In this document: in pieces, positions 45,001 to 54,965 of the stretch
Layout of the letters: the number at the start of each line of letters is the position of its first letter
How positions within the stretch are numbered: the stretch's first letter is position 1
Assembly (NCBI RefSeq): GCF_000002235.5
Contig: NW_022145609.1
Span: 8,935,551 to 8,999,550 of the forward strand
Source of the DNA: Strongylocentrotus purpuratus
Taxonomy: Eukaryota > Echinodermata > Echinoidea > Camarodonta > Strongylocentrotidae
Direction of reading: 5' to 3'
Length of the DNA stretch: 64,000 bases
Program-made: the position numbers and the translations under genes
Notes under the pieces: generated by a model
Database searches by the model: none
What the model saw: the letters and a program-made list of their open reading frames with translations, nothing else
Told to the model about the DNA's origin: nothing

Positions 45001-48000
45001 TTTTACGACAGAAACACCTTCAACAAAATCACTGAATTAGAATGTGGACAAGGGGTATGTATTTGTATATAAATTAGATTGTAATTTCAATTCCTAATCC
45101 CATGTAAGAAATTAATCAGTTATAGATCTAATAATAATAATAGTTAGCTCTTATATAGCGCATTTAATTACCGAAGGTTATACCAATGCGCTTTACAAAT
45201 GTAGAAGACAATAGAAATAAAGACATATATAGAAATAATTACATATAATTATAATCAAAACTTACAAGTAGGCATACGTTATACATTAGAAAAATCGAAA
45301 GTAGCTTCTATTAAAGGTGATACATGTAATGTTTGAAAATGATTATAATGGTGAGGAATGTGAACATAGTGTGTTCTTTGAAATATCGAGCATTGTGATA
45401 TATGAATTACAGGATTAAGAATACATATCTATTGTGGAGTTGTGGAAAGGGTTGAAAGGTTCAGGTGGTACTGCTTTTTGAAAGTAAAATGTTACTGAAG
45501 GGAGATTGACTAGACTTCAGGTGAATGTCTGAGTACTATACTTCATGAGTCAATTACAAAGAAAAATGCATTCTATCAAATAAAATGTTATGTTCCTTGA
45601 AATGTATTCTTAATCCTGTAATTCATATATCACAATGCTCGATATTTCAAAGAACACACTATGTTCACATGTATATTGGAATAACTAGATAATACCATTA
45701 TTATGCATTTACAGCACTAGGGGGTGTTTTACAAAGATCATAAAGTCAAACTTAACTCTAAGTTGGACTAAACAATTATGGAAAGCCGTTATAGCATCTT
45801 TGAAAATATTTTGTAAAAGTTATTTTAAAAGGCATAGTAAAATATTGATTCAAATCATTCATATTTAAACAAGGAGATGTGGAATTTATAAAAACTCTAA
45901 AATACTTGAATGTTTGCCTTTGAATATATTTTATTTTAAGGCTACAAATGGCTCTCCATAATGTTCAGGTCCAACTTTAAGTTGAGTTCAACTTGGGATC
46001 TTTGTGAAACTTTCCACTGGTGTTTGCGCTATAAAAAAATAATTGTGTTCTTCTTTGATGACAGAGTGTAGTGAGATGTCTATGGCATCCCAAGCTGAAT
46101 CAGATCATTATTGGCTCTGGCAGCGGACTGGCAAAGGTCTTCTATGATCCCAACAGAAGTCACAGGTACACACTTATTTTTCCACTTGTGTATATTGTAT
46201 ATTAAAGGGAGATGGTCATCAGTTTCCATGTGCAGTAGGTCATTATTTGCTGACACCAGACTTAGTGGAAATACCATCAATGGGTATACAAGTGTTGCAT
46301 ATAAACCCATGGTCCCATCAAGAAATTGTCGCCTGGCTGGCAGAAGGGCGTTAGCTCAAATTTCAGCTCAATAATGAAACTTTAAGCAGAAGGGTGTTAG
46401 CACTAAATCGCCTCAAACTTTTTTAAAACTGACTTATTTCCGAGAAAAAAATTGTGGCCGTGTTCTACTACAACATTTCTATTACTGTAGTCTTTTTATG
46501 TTTTAAATCAATTTTCGGGACAGAAAGCAGTTTAAATATAAAACAAATCTTTAAATGTGAATAATTCGAAAAGAAGATTTTGAATCGCTCGCACGCTAAC
46601 GCCCTTCTGCCACCCAGCAGACGAAATACCCCCAAGTCTCTCGGAGAGTCTTCGCTTGATATAAGGCTTGTTGGTCATAAAACTGAGGGCTAATCCTGGT
46701 GATTGACAACACCTGGTGGGTAAACACCCGAATGGTGTTGAATTCCCAAAGAGAGCCCCCTCTTTGCGTCTTTGAGAAGAGGGTGGGAAGCTGCAAGGAT
46801 TATTGAAAGCCATTACCGGTAATGTGATACAATCATGCCTAGGCAAGTAAGCACCTAGATGATAATTGCTTCCCTTTTATATTTTTGTTAGTTTGTTCAA
46901 GTTTATGAAAGCAAGTAGATTAATTGCTGAGAAGGCATATTGAATAAGAATAATGTGCATCTTTGAAAGTGATGCTAATAAAAGCAGGTAATATGTAAAG
47001 TTTGGTCACTTTATTTCAGTACATGTACCATAAAACCTGCTTTGAACAACCGTCTGTATAGAAAGAGCGCCTGTCTGTAAAGACCACATTTTTGTTTGCT
47101 CTTGAAAATAGTTTCTCATGGAAACTTGTACTAATAGAACCTGTACATAGAGACCACCTGCCTATAAAGACCGCTTTTCTAGCCTGAGTGGTCTTTATAT
47201 ACAGGTTTCACTTTATATCACTTGGTTATAATATTGTTATTTTACAGAGGAGCCAAGCTGTGTATGGTGAAGAAGAGGAGAAACAGAGTGGAACCAGACA
47301 TAGTCAAAAGTGAACACGTCATTGCTCGTAAGTTTGAATTCAAATACAATTTTTAGAAGAAAAAGGTAGAAAACTTACAGAGGGCCCGTCTTATAAAGAG
47401 TCGATTTCGATCGTAACTATGTACATAAGAGTTAGGAGACTGCAAACTTGCGATGATTGGAAGACTTGCAATTGATCCAAATCAAACTCAACTCTTTATG
47501 TTAAAGACGGGGCCCAGGTTAGAAGAATAAGGGAGTTACAGATAGCACATGGTACAAATGACCCCAAATATCCACAGATCTTTTACACATGGAGAAGTTC
47601 CACTTTGAGCATCTTAGAATAATAACTGCCAAAGTCCTAGATGTGCTTCATGAATACCTTTTGTTTGCCCTCTTGAAAAGAATACTTCCACCTGCGTATC
47701 TTAGAATGTACCATTGGTGCATAAATGAAAAATGTTACATAACTTTCATGGATGCATATCCAGTATTCATCTCTGTGCATTTTACCTTTTGGGTACAAAT
47801 GACCTTTATCTGCTCATGCTCAGACTGTAAACTGGCTTATTAACCCGACTCTTAGTGTATATTTCTGGATTTGTGTAGATGAAAGGTCCCGTGTCTGTTT
47901 TTAAATGATTGTTCTATTATTGAGTGAAATGGCTTTTTGCATTGCAAGAACATAATAATGCAGTGTTTATGTCTTCAAAGTGTGTAGACTTGCGCCCCTC

Positions 48001-51000
48001 TTCCAGTGGAGGGAGATATGGGGGGCTGTTAGGATCCCCCGAAACCCTATTCCCAATGCATTGTTTTGCCTCCTAATGAAAATAAAGAAGGAATACTCTT
48101 AGGGGAGTGTAGTTGGTGCCCATATTGAATCCATTCACCAAGCCCTAAACACCTTCCAAACAATTAGTTGTTTAATAAGCAGCGTAGGATAATCAGCTAA
48201 TCAAATAATCAAGGGCCCTGTTTCATCAAACTTCTCATCAATAATAAATGTCACATTTCTATATTAAATTTGCTCTCAGCCGATCAAATGCCACGTTTTC
48301 AGTAGCTTTTGACAATTATTGCTACTTGTTATTAATGACATGTTTAATGAAATAGGGCCCAGATTATTGCTGTTGATTACATTGTTATTGATACTTTATG
48401 ACATACTTTGTTCTTCTATATCGATACCTTCAAGCTATCGTCTCAGTTGATGACAATATTTATTCAACAGGGCCTAGATTATTGCTGTTGATGTTATTGA
48501 TACTTAATTACATATTCTTGTTCTTCTATCTCTATACCTTGTAGCTATTATGTCAAGGAGAGGCAGACATCGTAACAAGGAGGAGCCGATGGAGATGATG
48601 GCGTACAAGAAACAGATGAAAGACAGGCAGGATCCCGTCAAATCAAGGAAACCTGATTTACCTATCAAACAAGGTGGGTCCTTGCTTGGAAATGTCCAGT
48701 TTTATGTATGTGTCACTATCTGCGTTCTGATTCATTCGTCTGTAAAACAAGAAACAAAACTTGCTTGTAGTCTGGATTTGCATAAGTTTTAGGAGCTATA
48801 ATGGCTCAGTGGTAGAGCGGTGGTCTCGTAACCAAGGGGTCCCAGGTTCAAAACCAAGTCAATGTGCTTGTGCTCTTTGGTAAGGCACTAAACCTCATTA
48901 CTAGGTCCCTCGGAGAGGACTTAAAGGCGTCAGTCCCCTGGTTGTTTACTTACAAGCATATACATGCTTTAGCAGTCAGGTAAAACAATCATCAAAGTTT
49001 CATACCAACATGCATTCATAGAATCACATTTGAATTTGTGCATTTTGCCAAAATTTATGATGCTGAGTAGCTATAGAATAATGAACTAAAATGGTGTTCA
49101 ATGACGACTATTGATTAGAGGCATTTCATAATCTTAGAAAATTTGCTCTCTATTAATGACATGCTTGATAAACAAGAAACTTATTTTGATGTATCTGTAG
49201 ACAAAATTGCCATGTTTGAATTACCGGTACAATCATGATTTTGGTTGTCTAGAGGAAGGGAATCATAAATCAAATCATAAAGTGATGGAAAGTGCATCAT
49301 GGTTTCTTTGTAATAGTCTATTAAAGTAACTTGCACTTTAGATACCTCACTGCTGTGTTATAAGAAAAGAGCTCGTTTTATTTTGAGAATAGTCTCTTTT
49401 AACCCTTACTGTACTGGGGGGGGGGGGCCTGGGAGGCCCCCCCCCCTCGACATTTTCGGAGATTGCGCCGCAACCGCTTGAAATTTTGAATTGTCGTTTC
49501 ATGACTTTTTTCCCTCAAGTCTTACGCACGTTTTGATACCATTTTCGTCGCAATCGGATATACCTGTGAGGTGTTACATACAATTAGTATGCGCATGTCA
49601 TCAAAAATATGCTATAATTGCATATATTCATGTACAAGCAGAAATGTGAATACAGGTTTAGATGTATTCCTTCCTAAGTGGGTGATATGAATTGATATCG
49701 AATTGCTTTTATATGTTTCTCAAAGTAACTTGATGTATTCCAGAACAAAAGAATACATAAGAAATAAAAACAATAGATATAATAAGAAATAAAAAAAACA
49801 ATAAAATACATAAGAAAATAAATATTTGAAAATCGCATCAAATTTGCATAAATTATCATTATTAATTACATCCAAATAAATTTTTTGTGTTAGAAAAGAA
49901 GTTTCATATGAATAATGAGTTTCAACGTTCAAAAAGTGAAGTTTGACACGTTTTCTGTAAAATGCATAAAATTAGCATTTTGCATAATTAATTAGGCTAT
50001 AACGACAAAAATTTGCATATTCGCAAAAAACTAATTACACCATCTTGTTCGTTACGTAAATATCTACAAACATGCAAATTTTCGTGTTCATCGGACATCC
50101 GGCGGCCGAGATCATAGGGGGGGGGCCTCCCAGGCCCCCCCCCCCAGTCAGGAGGTGCTCAAAATAGCCCAGTACAGTAAGGGTTAAAGCTTGTCTGCAC
50201 TATAGTTTGGCCAGGAGGGATTAGACCTCCCTGCATGGTCACTGACAGGCGGTTATCTCATCAAATCAGCTCTCAATTAACATAAGAAAAAGGGGATCAT
50301 GGGGGACTAACGGGTACCAAAGGGTACCGCTTTGGCATTGTTTGCTATACAGAGGGCGCAAGTTGCTACAAGTAGTGCAGTCCCACTTCAATTTGTAATA
50401 AAATGAAAGCCATCAAATGCTTCAAAATATATTATTCCCAGGACCCGTCTTCAACCGTCTACTATTCATTCTCCTCTCCCCCTCTCTCTCTCAACCCTCA
50501 GGTCAAGGAGGTCGTATTGCGGCTGGAGGTAGCACCCTATCTCGCTACGTTGCCATCCAGATCGCCCTCACTAAGAAGGTTGATCCTAACATCGACGCAA
50601 GGGAAGCCATCTTGAGACACGCAAAGGATGCTGAAGAGAAACCTTTGTGGATTGCACCAGCCTATAAACAGTGAGTTATATTGAATAGGGAATTTTTTAA
50701 GTGAGCTTCTTACTGGCTGAAAACGTGTCATGTGACCCTCAACATTACGTTATATGTGGAAGAGCATGCAATGTCACAATCCTGTTTTAGACGATATAAT
50801 GCGTAGAAAAGTGAATTCTGATAGACAGCGCACCTCTCTTCCCTGCATATTGTTAGAATTATTACATTGATATTATTTATATCGCCTACACAGTTTGTTT
50901 TTGGAGAACTTGCCATTTTAGTCATGAGATTTCGATACAGCAATTTATTTGTGGCCTTATGTTTTACAGTGTAGTAAATGATATGATTCACTCTGTGACC

Positions 51001-51668
51001 TGAATACCTTATCGATAAGAAAAAGAGGAATTGCTCCAGAGCAGTATACAGTGTGTAATCGATAGCTTGAAATAGAATCCTTTTTTTCAAATATGCAAGG
51101 GATTACATGACCAGGTGCAGAGCTCTTTGTATATACAGCATTTTTTTTCCTTCAAAATAGGAGTGTTCAACAATCAATAAGTACAATGTTTGTAGTGTGG
51201 CTTTGCTTGATAATTAGGTGATTCATATTAACCATGAAAGATATAATCAAATACTGTGGCTCCTACATTGTTAAATCTAACCCATAATTTTTGTGATCAT
51301 TTTCCGGATATAATCTTTCATCGGGTTTACATTCTTCAAACATGTTATCCTTGCCAATATCCATGTGATGATATGAATTGCATTAAATACAGCTAAAGCA
51401 AGTAATACTATTAGTCAAACCTGCTTTTGTGACCACCTGTCTACAAAGATCACATTGGGCAGTCGCTTGTATATATTTTTTCTTCTCTTTGCCACAGAAG
51501 TAGAATATAGGACACATATTTCAACATGCTTTCAAATTCCTCTTATTTTTTTTTCTTCTCAGCACCCAGCCCAACCCCATCTTCCATGAATCAGATGAAG
51601 AAGAAGAGGATGATGAGAGACCTAGCTGGGCGAAGAAAGCTAAGATGGACTCAGACTCCAAGAAATAG
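35605..51668 (+). CDS. WDR70: WDR70, WD40-repeat nuclear protein, 17 coding exons, 680 residues
   Basis: The product is the orthologue of WDR70 (654 residues in human; yeast and fly relatives known). In other species it is a nuclear WD40 protein linked to the CUL4-DDB1 ubiquitin ligase and histone H2B ubiquitination at DNA breaks. All 17 exons join in phase with GT-AG borders and sum to 2043 nt. Marks of identity are GKKARTFDLDKMFEQTRR, IGPPLPPGF, LVTGGYDFDVRFWDFA, GDQYIVDMGKTK, WHPKLNQIIIGSGSGLAKV and NIDAREAILRHAKDAEE. The start at 35605 follows an in-frame TAA four codons further upstream with no other ATG; exon 1 is short (37 nt) and is the least certain part. The gene is divergent from HEATR1 and convergent with ALG2. 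Exon coordinates follow in three entries. Confidence 0.96.
36771..36808. repeat. Perfect 38 bp CpG palindrome
   Basis: The arm acagataacgcgtggcgcg is followed directly by its exact complement, with no loop. The word cgccacgcg recurs at about 36822 and 37123, so the palindrome is probably part of a repeat spanning 36740-37140 that also holds two poly-A runs and a poly-T run. It lies in WDR70 intron 2. Confidence 0.7.
37189..37382. mobile_element. MITE with ACAGTCAAACCTG ends, complete copy
   Basis: Starts tacagtcaaacctgctttag and ends atagacaggtttgactgta. It contains repeated words gaccacctgtctacaaag and is flanked by TA-type sequence. It lies in WDR70 intron 2 and is the best reference copy. 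Confidence 0.8.
37607..37642. repeat. GA microsatellite
   Basis: About 18 GA units in WDR70 intron 2. Shorter CT runs are at 8098-8112 and 59675-59700. Confidence 0.9.
39732..46165 (+). CDS. WDR70: WDR70 coding exons 6-13 (WD40 propeller)
   Basis: Exons: 39732-39865, 40338-40491, 40932-41008, 41578-41755, 42955-43054, 43621-43705, 44919-45054, 46065-46165. They encode about residues 199-520. WD-type endings can be seen as RFWDF (exon 6), VRVWDV and IQLWDM (exon 9), and MKSWDL (exon 11); later blades end less typically, as in KLMFYDR (exon 12) and KVFYDP (exon 13). Exon 8 opens with GHTAML, the usual GH of a WD repeat. Introns are full of MITEs, the largest load being in introns 9 to 13. Confidence 0.95.
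39917..39954 (+). mobile_element. Minimal relic of the TTAA element
   Basis: The sequence cccttactgcaatgggctat plus tttgag matches the first 26 bases of copy 1 with few changes, then jumps to agtaaaggttaa, a worn version of the right end. Almost the whole interior is missing. It lies in WDR70 intron 6. Confidence 0.55.
41771..42083. repeat. Three palindromic units starting 16 bp after WDR70 exon 9
   Basis: Each unit of about 90-120 bp begins ctcgctatccataaggacc or a close variant and ends ggtccttataaatagcgag-like, so each can fold on itself. Unit starts are near 41772, 41893 and 41982. They begin just inside the intron after the donor at 41756. Confidence 0.75.
42189..42281. mobile_element. 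MITE of the ACAGTCAAACCTG family, short copy
   Basis: Starts acattgaaacctgtatataa and ends aagcaggtttgactgtg, with a shortened middle. It lies in WDR70 intron 9. Confidence 0.65.
42632..42902. mobile_element. Foldback MITE with about 80 bp arms (GTTTTACAAAG type)
   Basis: The left arm (42640-42725) contains ggccattcatgccactgttt and the right arm (42818-42897) its complement aaacagtggcatgaatggcc. Outer words are gtgttttacaaag and ctttgtgaaacaatcccc. It lies in WDR70 intron 9. Confidence 0.8.
43318..43513 (+). mobile_element. Family R1 MITE, copy 5
   Basis: Starts tttaaagaccgtcaacacta and ends aggacagtggggctttaa. Inner phrases are intact. It lies in WDR70 intron 10, about 110 bp before exon 11. 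Confidence 0.8.
43996..44153. mobile_element. Foldback MITE (TTACCATTGATGGTAA type)
   Basis: The left end gggacccattgcataaaatt continues into taccattgatggtaac, mirrored on the right by gttaccattaatggtaaatt and cgtgcaacaggccc. The middle acagccaatcaaaatcaagg resembles the ccaatcaaat of the GGGCCC family. It lies in WDR70 intron 11. Confidence 0.7.
44245..44430 (-). mobile_element. Worn tRNA-Thr-like SINE
   Basis: On the minus strand a head resembling cagtggatagtgcagaggtt is followed by accaggaggtccatggtttg and taggcaatgagcttttatta. Much decayed compared with the pair at 57236. It lies in WDR70 intron 11. Confidence 0.45.
44525..44875. repeat. Dispersed repeat H, uninterrupted copy
   Basis: Key phrases are cactgacaccagatttggag, tctctcggagagtctttggg and aatcctggtgattgacaata. 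A second copy at 46225-46333 and 46617-46805 is split by a MITE. The class is unknown. It lies in WDR70 intron 11. Confidence 0.65.
45130..45205 (-). mobile_element. SINE 3' tail fragment
   Basis: On the minus strand it reads catttgtaaagcgcattggt and ends gcgctatataagagctaact plus ATT repeats. Only the tail region is recognisable. It lies in WDR70 intron 12. Confidence 0.5.
45362..45668. repeat. Inverted repeat with 66 bp identical arms
   Basis: The arm at 45362-45427 (from tgaacatagtgtgttctttg) and the arm at about 45603-45668 are exact complements by eye, separated by about 175 bp. It lies in WDR70 intron 12 and would form a strong hairpin in the pre-mRNA. Confidence 0.8.
45720..46015. mobile_element. 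Foldback MITE (GTTTTACAAAGATC type)
   Basis: The left end ggggtgttttacaaagatca continues into cttaactctaagttgga, and the right has the mirror: tccaactttaagttgag then gatctttgtgaaac. It lies in WDR70 intron 12, ending 50 bp before exon 13. Confidence 0.7.
46225..46805. repeat. Dispersed repeat H, copy split by a MITE
   Basis: The left half contains tgctgacaccagacttagtg, the right half tctctcggagagtcttcgct and aatcctggtgattgacaaca. The intervening 46334-46616 is a complete MITE. It lies in WDR70 intron 13. Confidence 0.65.
46334..46616. mobile_element. MITE with 22 bp ends CTGGSTGGCAGAAGGGCGTTAGC, inserted in another repeat
   Basis: Left end tggcagaagggcgttagc and right end gctaacgcccttctgcca are perfect mirrors in their core. 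A third worn copy, gcagaagggtgttagc, lies inside at 46385-46400. It interrupts a dispersed repeat whose uninterrupted copy is at 44525-44875. It lies in WDR70 intron 13. Confidence 0.75.
47031..47211. mobile_element. MITE of the ACAGTCAAACCTG family
   Basis: Starts cataaaacctgctttgaaca and ends ttatatacaggtttcacttt, with the middle words tgaaaatagtttctcatgga. It lies in WDR70 intron 13. Confidence 0.65.
47248..51668 (+). CDS. WDR70: WDR70 coding exons 14-17 (basic linker and acidic tail)
   Basis: Exons: 47248-47327, 48545-48673, 50502-50670, 51563-51668 with stop TAG at 51666-51668. Exon 14 starts GAKLCMVKKRRNR, exon 15 is basic (MSRRGRHRNKEE), exon 16 carries GGRIAAGGSTLSRYVA and the conserved AREAILRHAKDAEE, and exon 17 has the acidic run DEEEEDDE followed by SWAKKAKMDSDSKK. 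The acceptor region of exon 15 is duplicated just upstream, and the last coding unit is repeated into the 3' UTR (see separate entries). Confidence 0.94.
47382..47515. mobile_element. Foldback MITE (GGGCCCGTCTTATAAAGAGT type)
   Basis: Ends gggcccgtcttataaagagt and actctttatgttaaagacgg followed by ggccc. The 134 bp unit folds back nearly along its whole length. It lies in WDR70 intron 14 just after exon 14. Confidence 0.75.
48213..48360. mobile_element. Foldback MITE of the GGGCCC type, copy 6
   Basis: Ends gggccctgtttcatcaaact and atgaaatagggccc, same subtype as copies 1 and 2. Its right end is part of a small tandem duplication before WDR70 exon 15. Confidence 0.75.
48355..48560. repeat. 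WDR70: Tandem duplication covering the WDR70 exon 15 acceptor
   Basis: The phrase agattattgctgttgat occurs at 48361 and about 48475. The first unit ends atacctTCAAG-CTATCGTCTCAG and the second ataccttgtag-CTATTATGTCAAG, where the latter is the true exon start at 48545. The first unit therefore holds a worn copy of the acceptor and of the first codons, 110 bp upstream (48434/48435). Confidence 0.7.
48796..49000 (+). mobile_element. tRNA-Thr-like SINE
   Basis: The head taatggctcagtggtagagc has an A box (TGGCTCAGTGG), the anticodon-loop-like word tctcgtaac, and a B box (GGTTCAAAACC). The body continues gtaaggcactaaacctcatt and tcggagaggacttaaaggcg. The loop sequence suggests a tRNA-Thr(CGT) origin. 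It lies in WDR70 intron 15. Confidence 0.7.
49403..50183 (-). mobile_element. Non-autonomous piggyBac-like TTAA element, copy 2 (781 bp)
   Basis: This is the same element as at 8401 but in the opposite orientation: CCCTTACTGTACTGGG at the left, CCCAGTACAGTAAGGG at the right, and TTAA on both sides (49399-49402 and 50184-50187). It lacks about 170 bp relative to copy 1. The interior is very similar, including GATCTCGGCCG next to one hairpin and the shared hydrophobic frame (49720-49932, minus). It lies in WDR70 intron 15, and its right TTAA is also the left TTAA of another repeat. Confidence 0.85.
50184..50391 (+). mobile_element. Family R1 MITE, copy 6
   Basis: Starts with the TTAA shared with the piggyBac-like element, then agcttgtctgcactatag. 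The right end reads agtgcagtcccacttcaa, so its TTAA has decayed. It ends about 110 bp before WDR70 exon 16. Confidence 0.75.
51411..51475. mobile_element. MITE of the ACAGTCAAACCTG family, partial copy
   Basis: Reads tagtcaaacctgcttttgtg then accacctgtctacaaagatc, and breaks off. It lies in WDR70 intron 16. Confidence 0.5.
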
Positions 51669-51840
51669 CCCAACTTTTAAGCATTAGCTAGGCCCAAAAA
51701 GCAACAGAGGACTCAAGAAATTGCCCAGCAGAGCCCTCGCCGGGCTAAGAAAGTGAAGATGGACTCCAAAAAATAGCCCAACCGAGTCCTAGCTGGGCCA
51801 AACAAGGAAATATAGACTCCTAGAAATAGCTTCCCCCAAG
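51621..51840 (+). repeat. WDR70: Minisatellite of the WDR70 C-terminal coding unit running into the 3' UTR
   Basis: The last coding stretch (cctagctgggcgaagaaagc to aagaaatagcccaac, 51621-51674) is followed by three diverged copies near 51683, 51734 and 51787. The third unit still reads GCTAAGAAAGTGAAGATGGA and ends aaaaaatagcccaac like the coding copy. The period is about 48-56 bp. The first in-frame stop at 51666 makes the extra copies untranslated. Confidence 0.75.
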
Positions 51841-52727
51841 CATTGCTTGGCAAAAGATGTAGCTTTTTTTAATAGTCATGAATTGGATATTGCAGTTCAG
51901 AATCTGTTGCATGCATGCTTTATAATTGAAATAAATCATGGATAGAGAAAAGTTACTATTTTGCCAGTTCCATTCCTTTATTAAAAACCAGTGGTTTACT
52001 ACATTTCAATTACCTATATAAGTATACATTGCTTAGCTCAATTTTGACTGTTTGGAGAATAAATATAAATAAAATCATAATTCAAGTTCATGGACATGCA
52101 TAGTGATTATTGATCACTGTCTTCAAGTTAAGGGTACTATGTCCCATTTGCAGGACCAAAAAATGAAAAGGTTAAATTCCAACGGCATTTGAAAGACAAC
52201 ACTAATTTAGAACTTCGCTAAAAAAAAGGAGGCTTGAAAATGTTTTTAAGTGGAAAAATAACGACTATTTGTTGTCGAATCGACTTAAGAGCTATAGAGC
52301 CAGTAAGTAATAGTCTGATTTTTCAGACAATTGTACCAAATGGTCGTACGTTTTATGCTGCGCAAAGATTCAATCAGTTTAATTTTGGCCATTACAAGAA
52401 GTGGGTTATTGATGTAGACAAATGCTCATGTACCCTTTACAGCTCATGTTATGTATGTTATTACCAAAGATGAAAAAAGCTAGTCAGTCACTCAATAGTG
52501 TCTGACAGTGAAGTCTAGCAAGTAAACGGGTTTCCTTGCATAATTTGAATATTAGGACACTGCTCAAGTTTAAATTTCACAGATAGGACATACCTAACAT
52601 ATTCATAATCCCTGCAAAGTTCTACAGAATTTGATGTTGGCTGCAAAAGGGACATAGTATCTTTGATGTAAGAGGCAAATAATTTTGAAATGGCAGAAAA
52701 GCCAAAATCCACTTAGAAATGTCAATG

Positions 52728-52998
52728 TAGAGGTGTCGTGGTTGAGTGGATATGTCATGTTGATCACAAGGTCTGCGGTTGAGTCTCAAAGCAGCACTAA
52801 TGTCCTTTGGCAAGACATTAATCTACATTTGCCACACTCGACCAAGGTGAGGTAAATGGGTACCTGGTAGAATTATTCCTTGACATGCACTGTGCGCTGA
52901 TATCAGCTGCCGGAGCTAAAGGGTAATAATTTCCAAAGCTCTTTGGAAGTGCAGAGAGATGTTATATAATGTGATATGCGCTATACAAGAACAATATA
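52728..52998 (+). mobile_element. Full-length SINE with tRNA-like head
   Basis: The head tcgtggttgagtggatatgt has an A-box-like stretch and gcggttgagtctc a B-box-like stretch. The body has cattaatctacatttgccac and gtacctggtagaattattcc, and the tail ends tgatatgcgctatacaagaa. This is the most complete copy of the family in the window. Confidence 0.7.
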
Positions 52999-54965
52999 TT
53001 ATAATTGTACTGCTATTTCTCATTCAAGTTGTCACCATTTTCACATGCATGATACCTGTTACATATCTCTCTTAAAATTAAATAATTTTATATTTGACAC
53101 TAGAAAAGACCCTTTTTTCAGACAAGGAACAATGTACATGTACAAGTATAAAAGAACATAATTCATTCAAACTTAGAATGATATCTACCTTTTACAGATT
53201 CATATAGGATTCATTGCCACAATGAGGATTCATAGTGAAAATGTGGTTTGTATTGACATTCGTTTTATTAATGTCTCACTTGTTAACTCTGATTTTGTAT
53301 ATATGTAAATACAGTATTTTGTAATAAATAATTTTATATGAATATGAATGATTTGCTTTTCTGTTATATTCTGTTGTTTTTCTAATATATTAGACTTTGT
53401 TAACTTCATCCTTTTTCTACCATTTCTCATATTCTTTTCATTATTTATTCCTGCTCTTTTCTCTACATTCTCTGCCTCTCTTTTTCCATTATGCTACCTG
53501 TATAATAGGTCATCAAGTGAATAAAGAATAAGACAGAATTAACAGACTGCTACAAGTACTTCCTCAAATCTCTTTCACTTCAGATCTTTCCCCTCGATAG
53601 ACCCTTTTCATAATGTAATCAAATTTAATGAATAAAACTTTTAAAGACTGTTTTTCAATAGCCGGAATGCGAATTGCATACCGGTACATTAATTGCTGCT
53701 TGGTGGGACAAACATTATGGCTAACAACAATAGCCTGTTCAAATGAACTGATATTAGTGAACAAAGGCAAGAAATATAAGAATTGATGGACTTCTAGCTC
53801 TCCATCCATATCAATATGACCAATAACTGAATTAAAAAAAAAAACATCTTCCTATTTACATGTACATGCCTAATACCTAGTTTCACCCCTTTTTTGTTGT
53901 GGTCTACCCCCCTCCTTCTCCCTTGCGCCCCACTCCCTTCATCCCTCCTCTCCAACCATCATTATTCACACATTAAAATTCATGTATGGTATATAATTAT
54001 ACTTCAGTGCACTCCCCCTATCCATACATACAGAGTGACCATTCAACGAACAGGTTACTAGAAAAACAAAAGGATGGATGGAGTTCAAACAACAGTGCCT
54101 AATTCATTTTCATTTTATTTAGCTCTTCATCAATAATGCTTTAGGGACAATCACTTCATTAGAAGCACTTACATACATAATTGCACAAACATTGAGATCT
54201 GTAATAACTACACAACATTGACAAACATTTTGACCAATTTCTTTTAACATTGCGTGGTTCAAAACTTCCAATACAGGAATTGTATAACAATTGCAATTTT
54301 CATATGGTTTATGCGTATTTGTTTAAGTATACAAAACCCAAAATTTATAAAAATATTTCTAGCATAAATAGGCAACATATACAAACAATTTCTAAAGCCG
54401 GCTTTGCTTTGCAATACACAGAGAGATGCTGCATTTCAAACAATGCATACATTTTCATTAATACATATAATAGGCACCTAATGAAATATGTGGTACATGT
54501 AGATACAACGTAGTAATAATTTCAGAAAGGGCAGTAAAATATATGGGCATGTTCAGATATGATTCTATTCAAAATTGAATTATATGTATATATATAACTT
54601 TTTGGATGTTTGCTGTTTCGAAAGTATTTGTCTCTTACAGTATTACTTGAAGATAAATTGAGCTAGTGAAGGTTTATAGAAGACGTTGCAATGCAGTATA
54701 TTGGGTCTATCATCATATCTACATATGTATAAGTCTACACAAATTTGATGGAGATAGATGTGGTAGGTTTAATACTGCACTTCTTTTCAAATTCTTAAGA
54801 AAAACATTTGAGAGCATTAATGATCCTTTTGAACATTAAAAGATAACATTGACTACACTGCATTATGGCGTCTGTCAAACAAATACAGGAAACAAGGCAA
54901 GATTTCATAATTTTATAATCTTCACTTTTTCAAAGAATATGTCAGTCTACGATTAAACCTTTATA

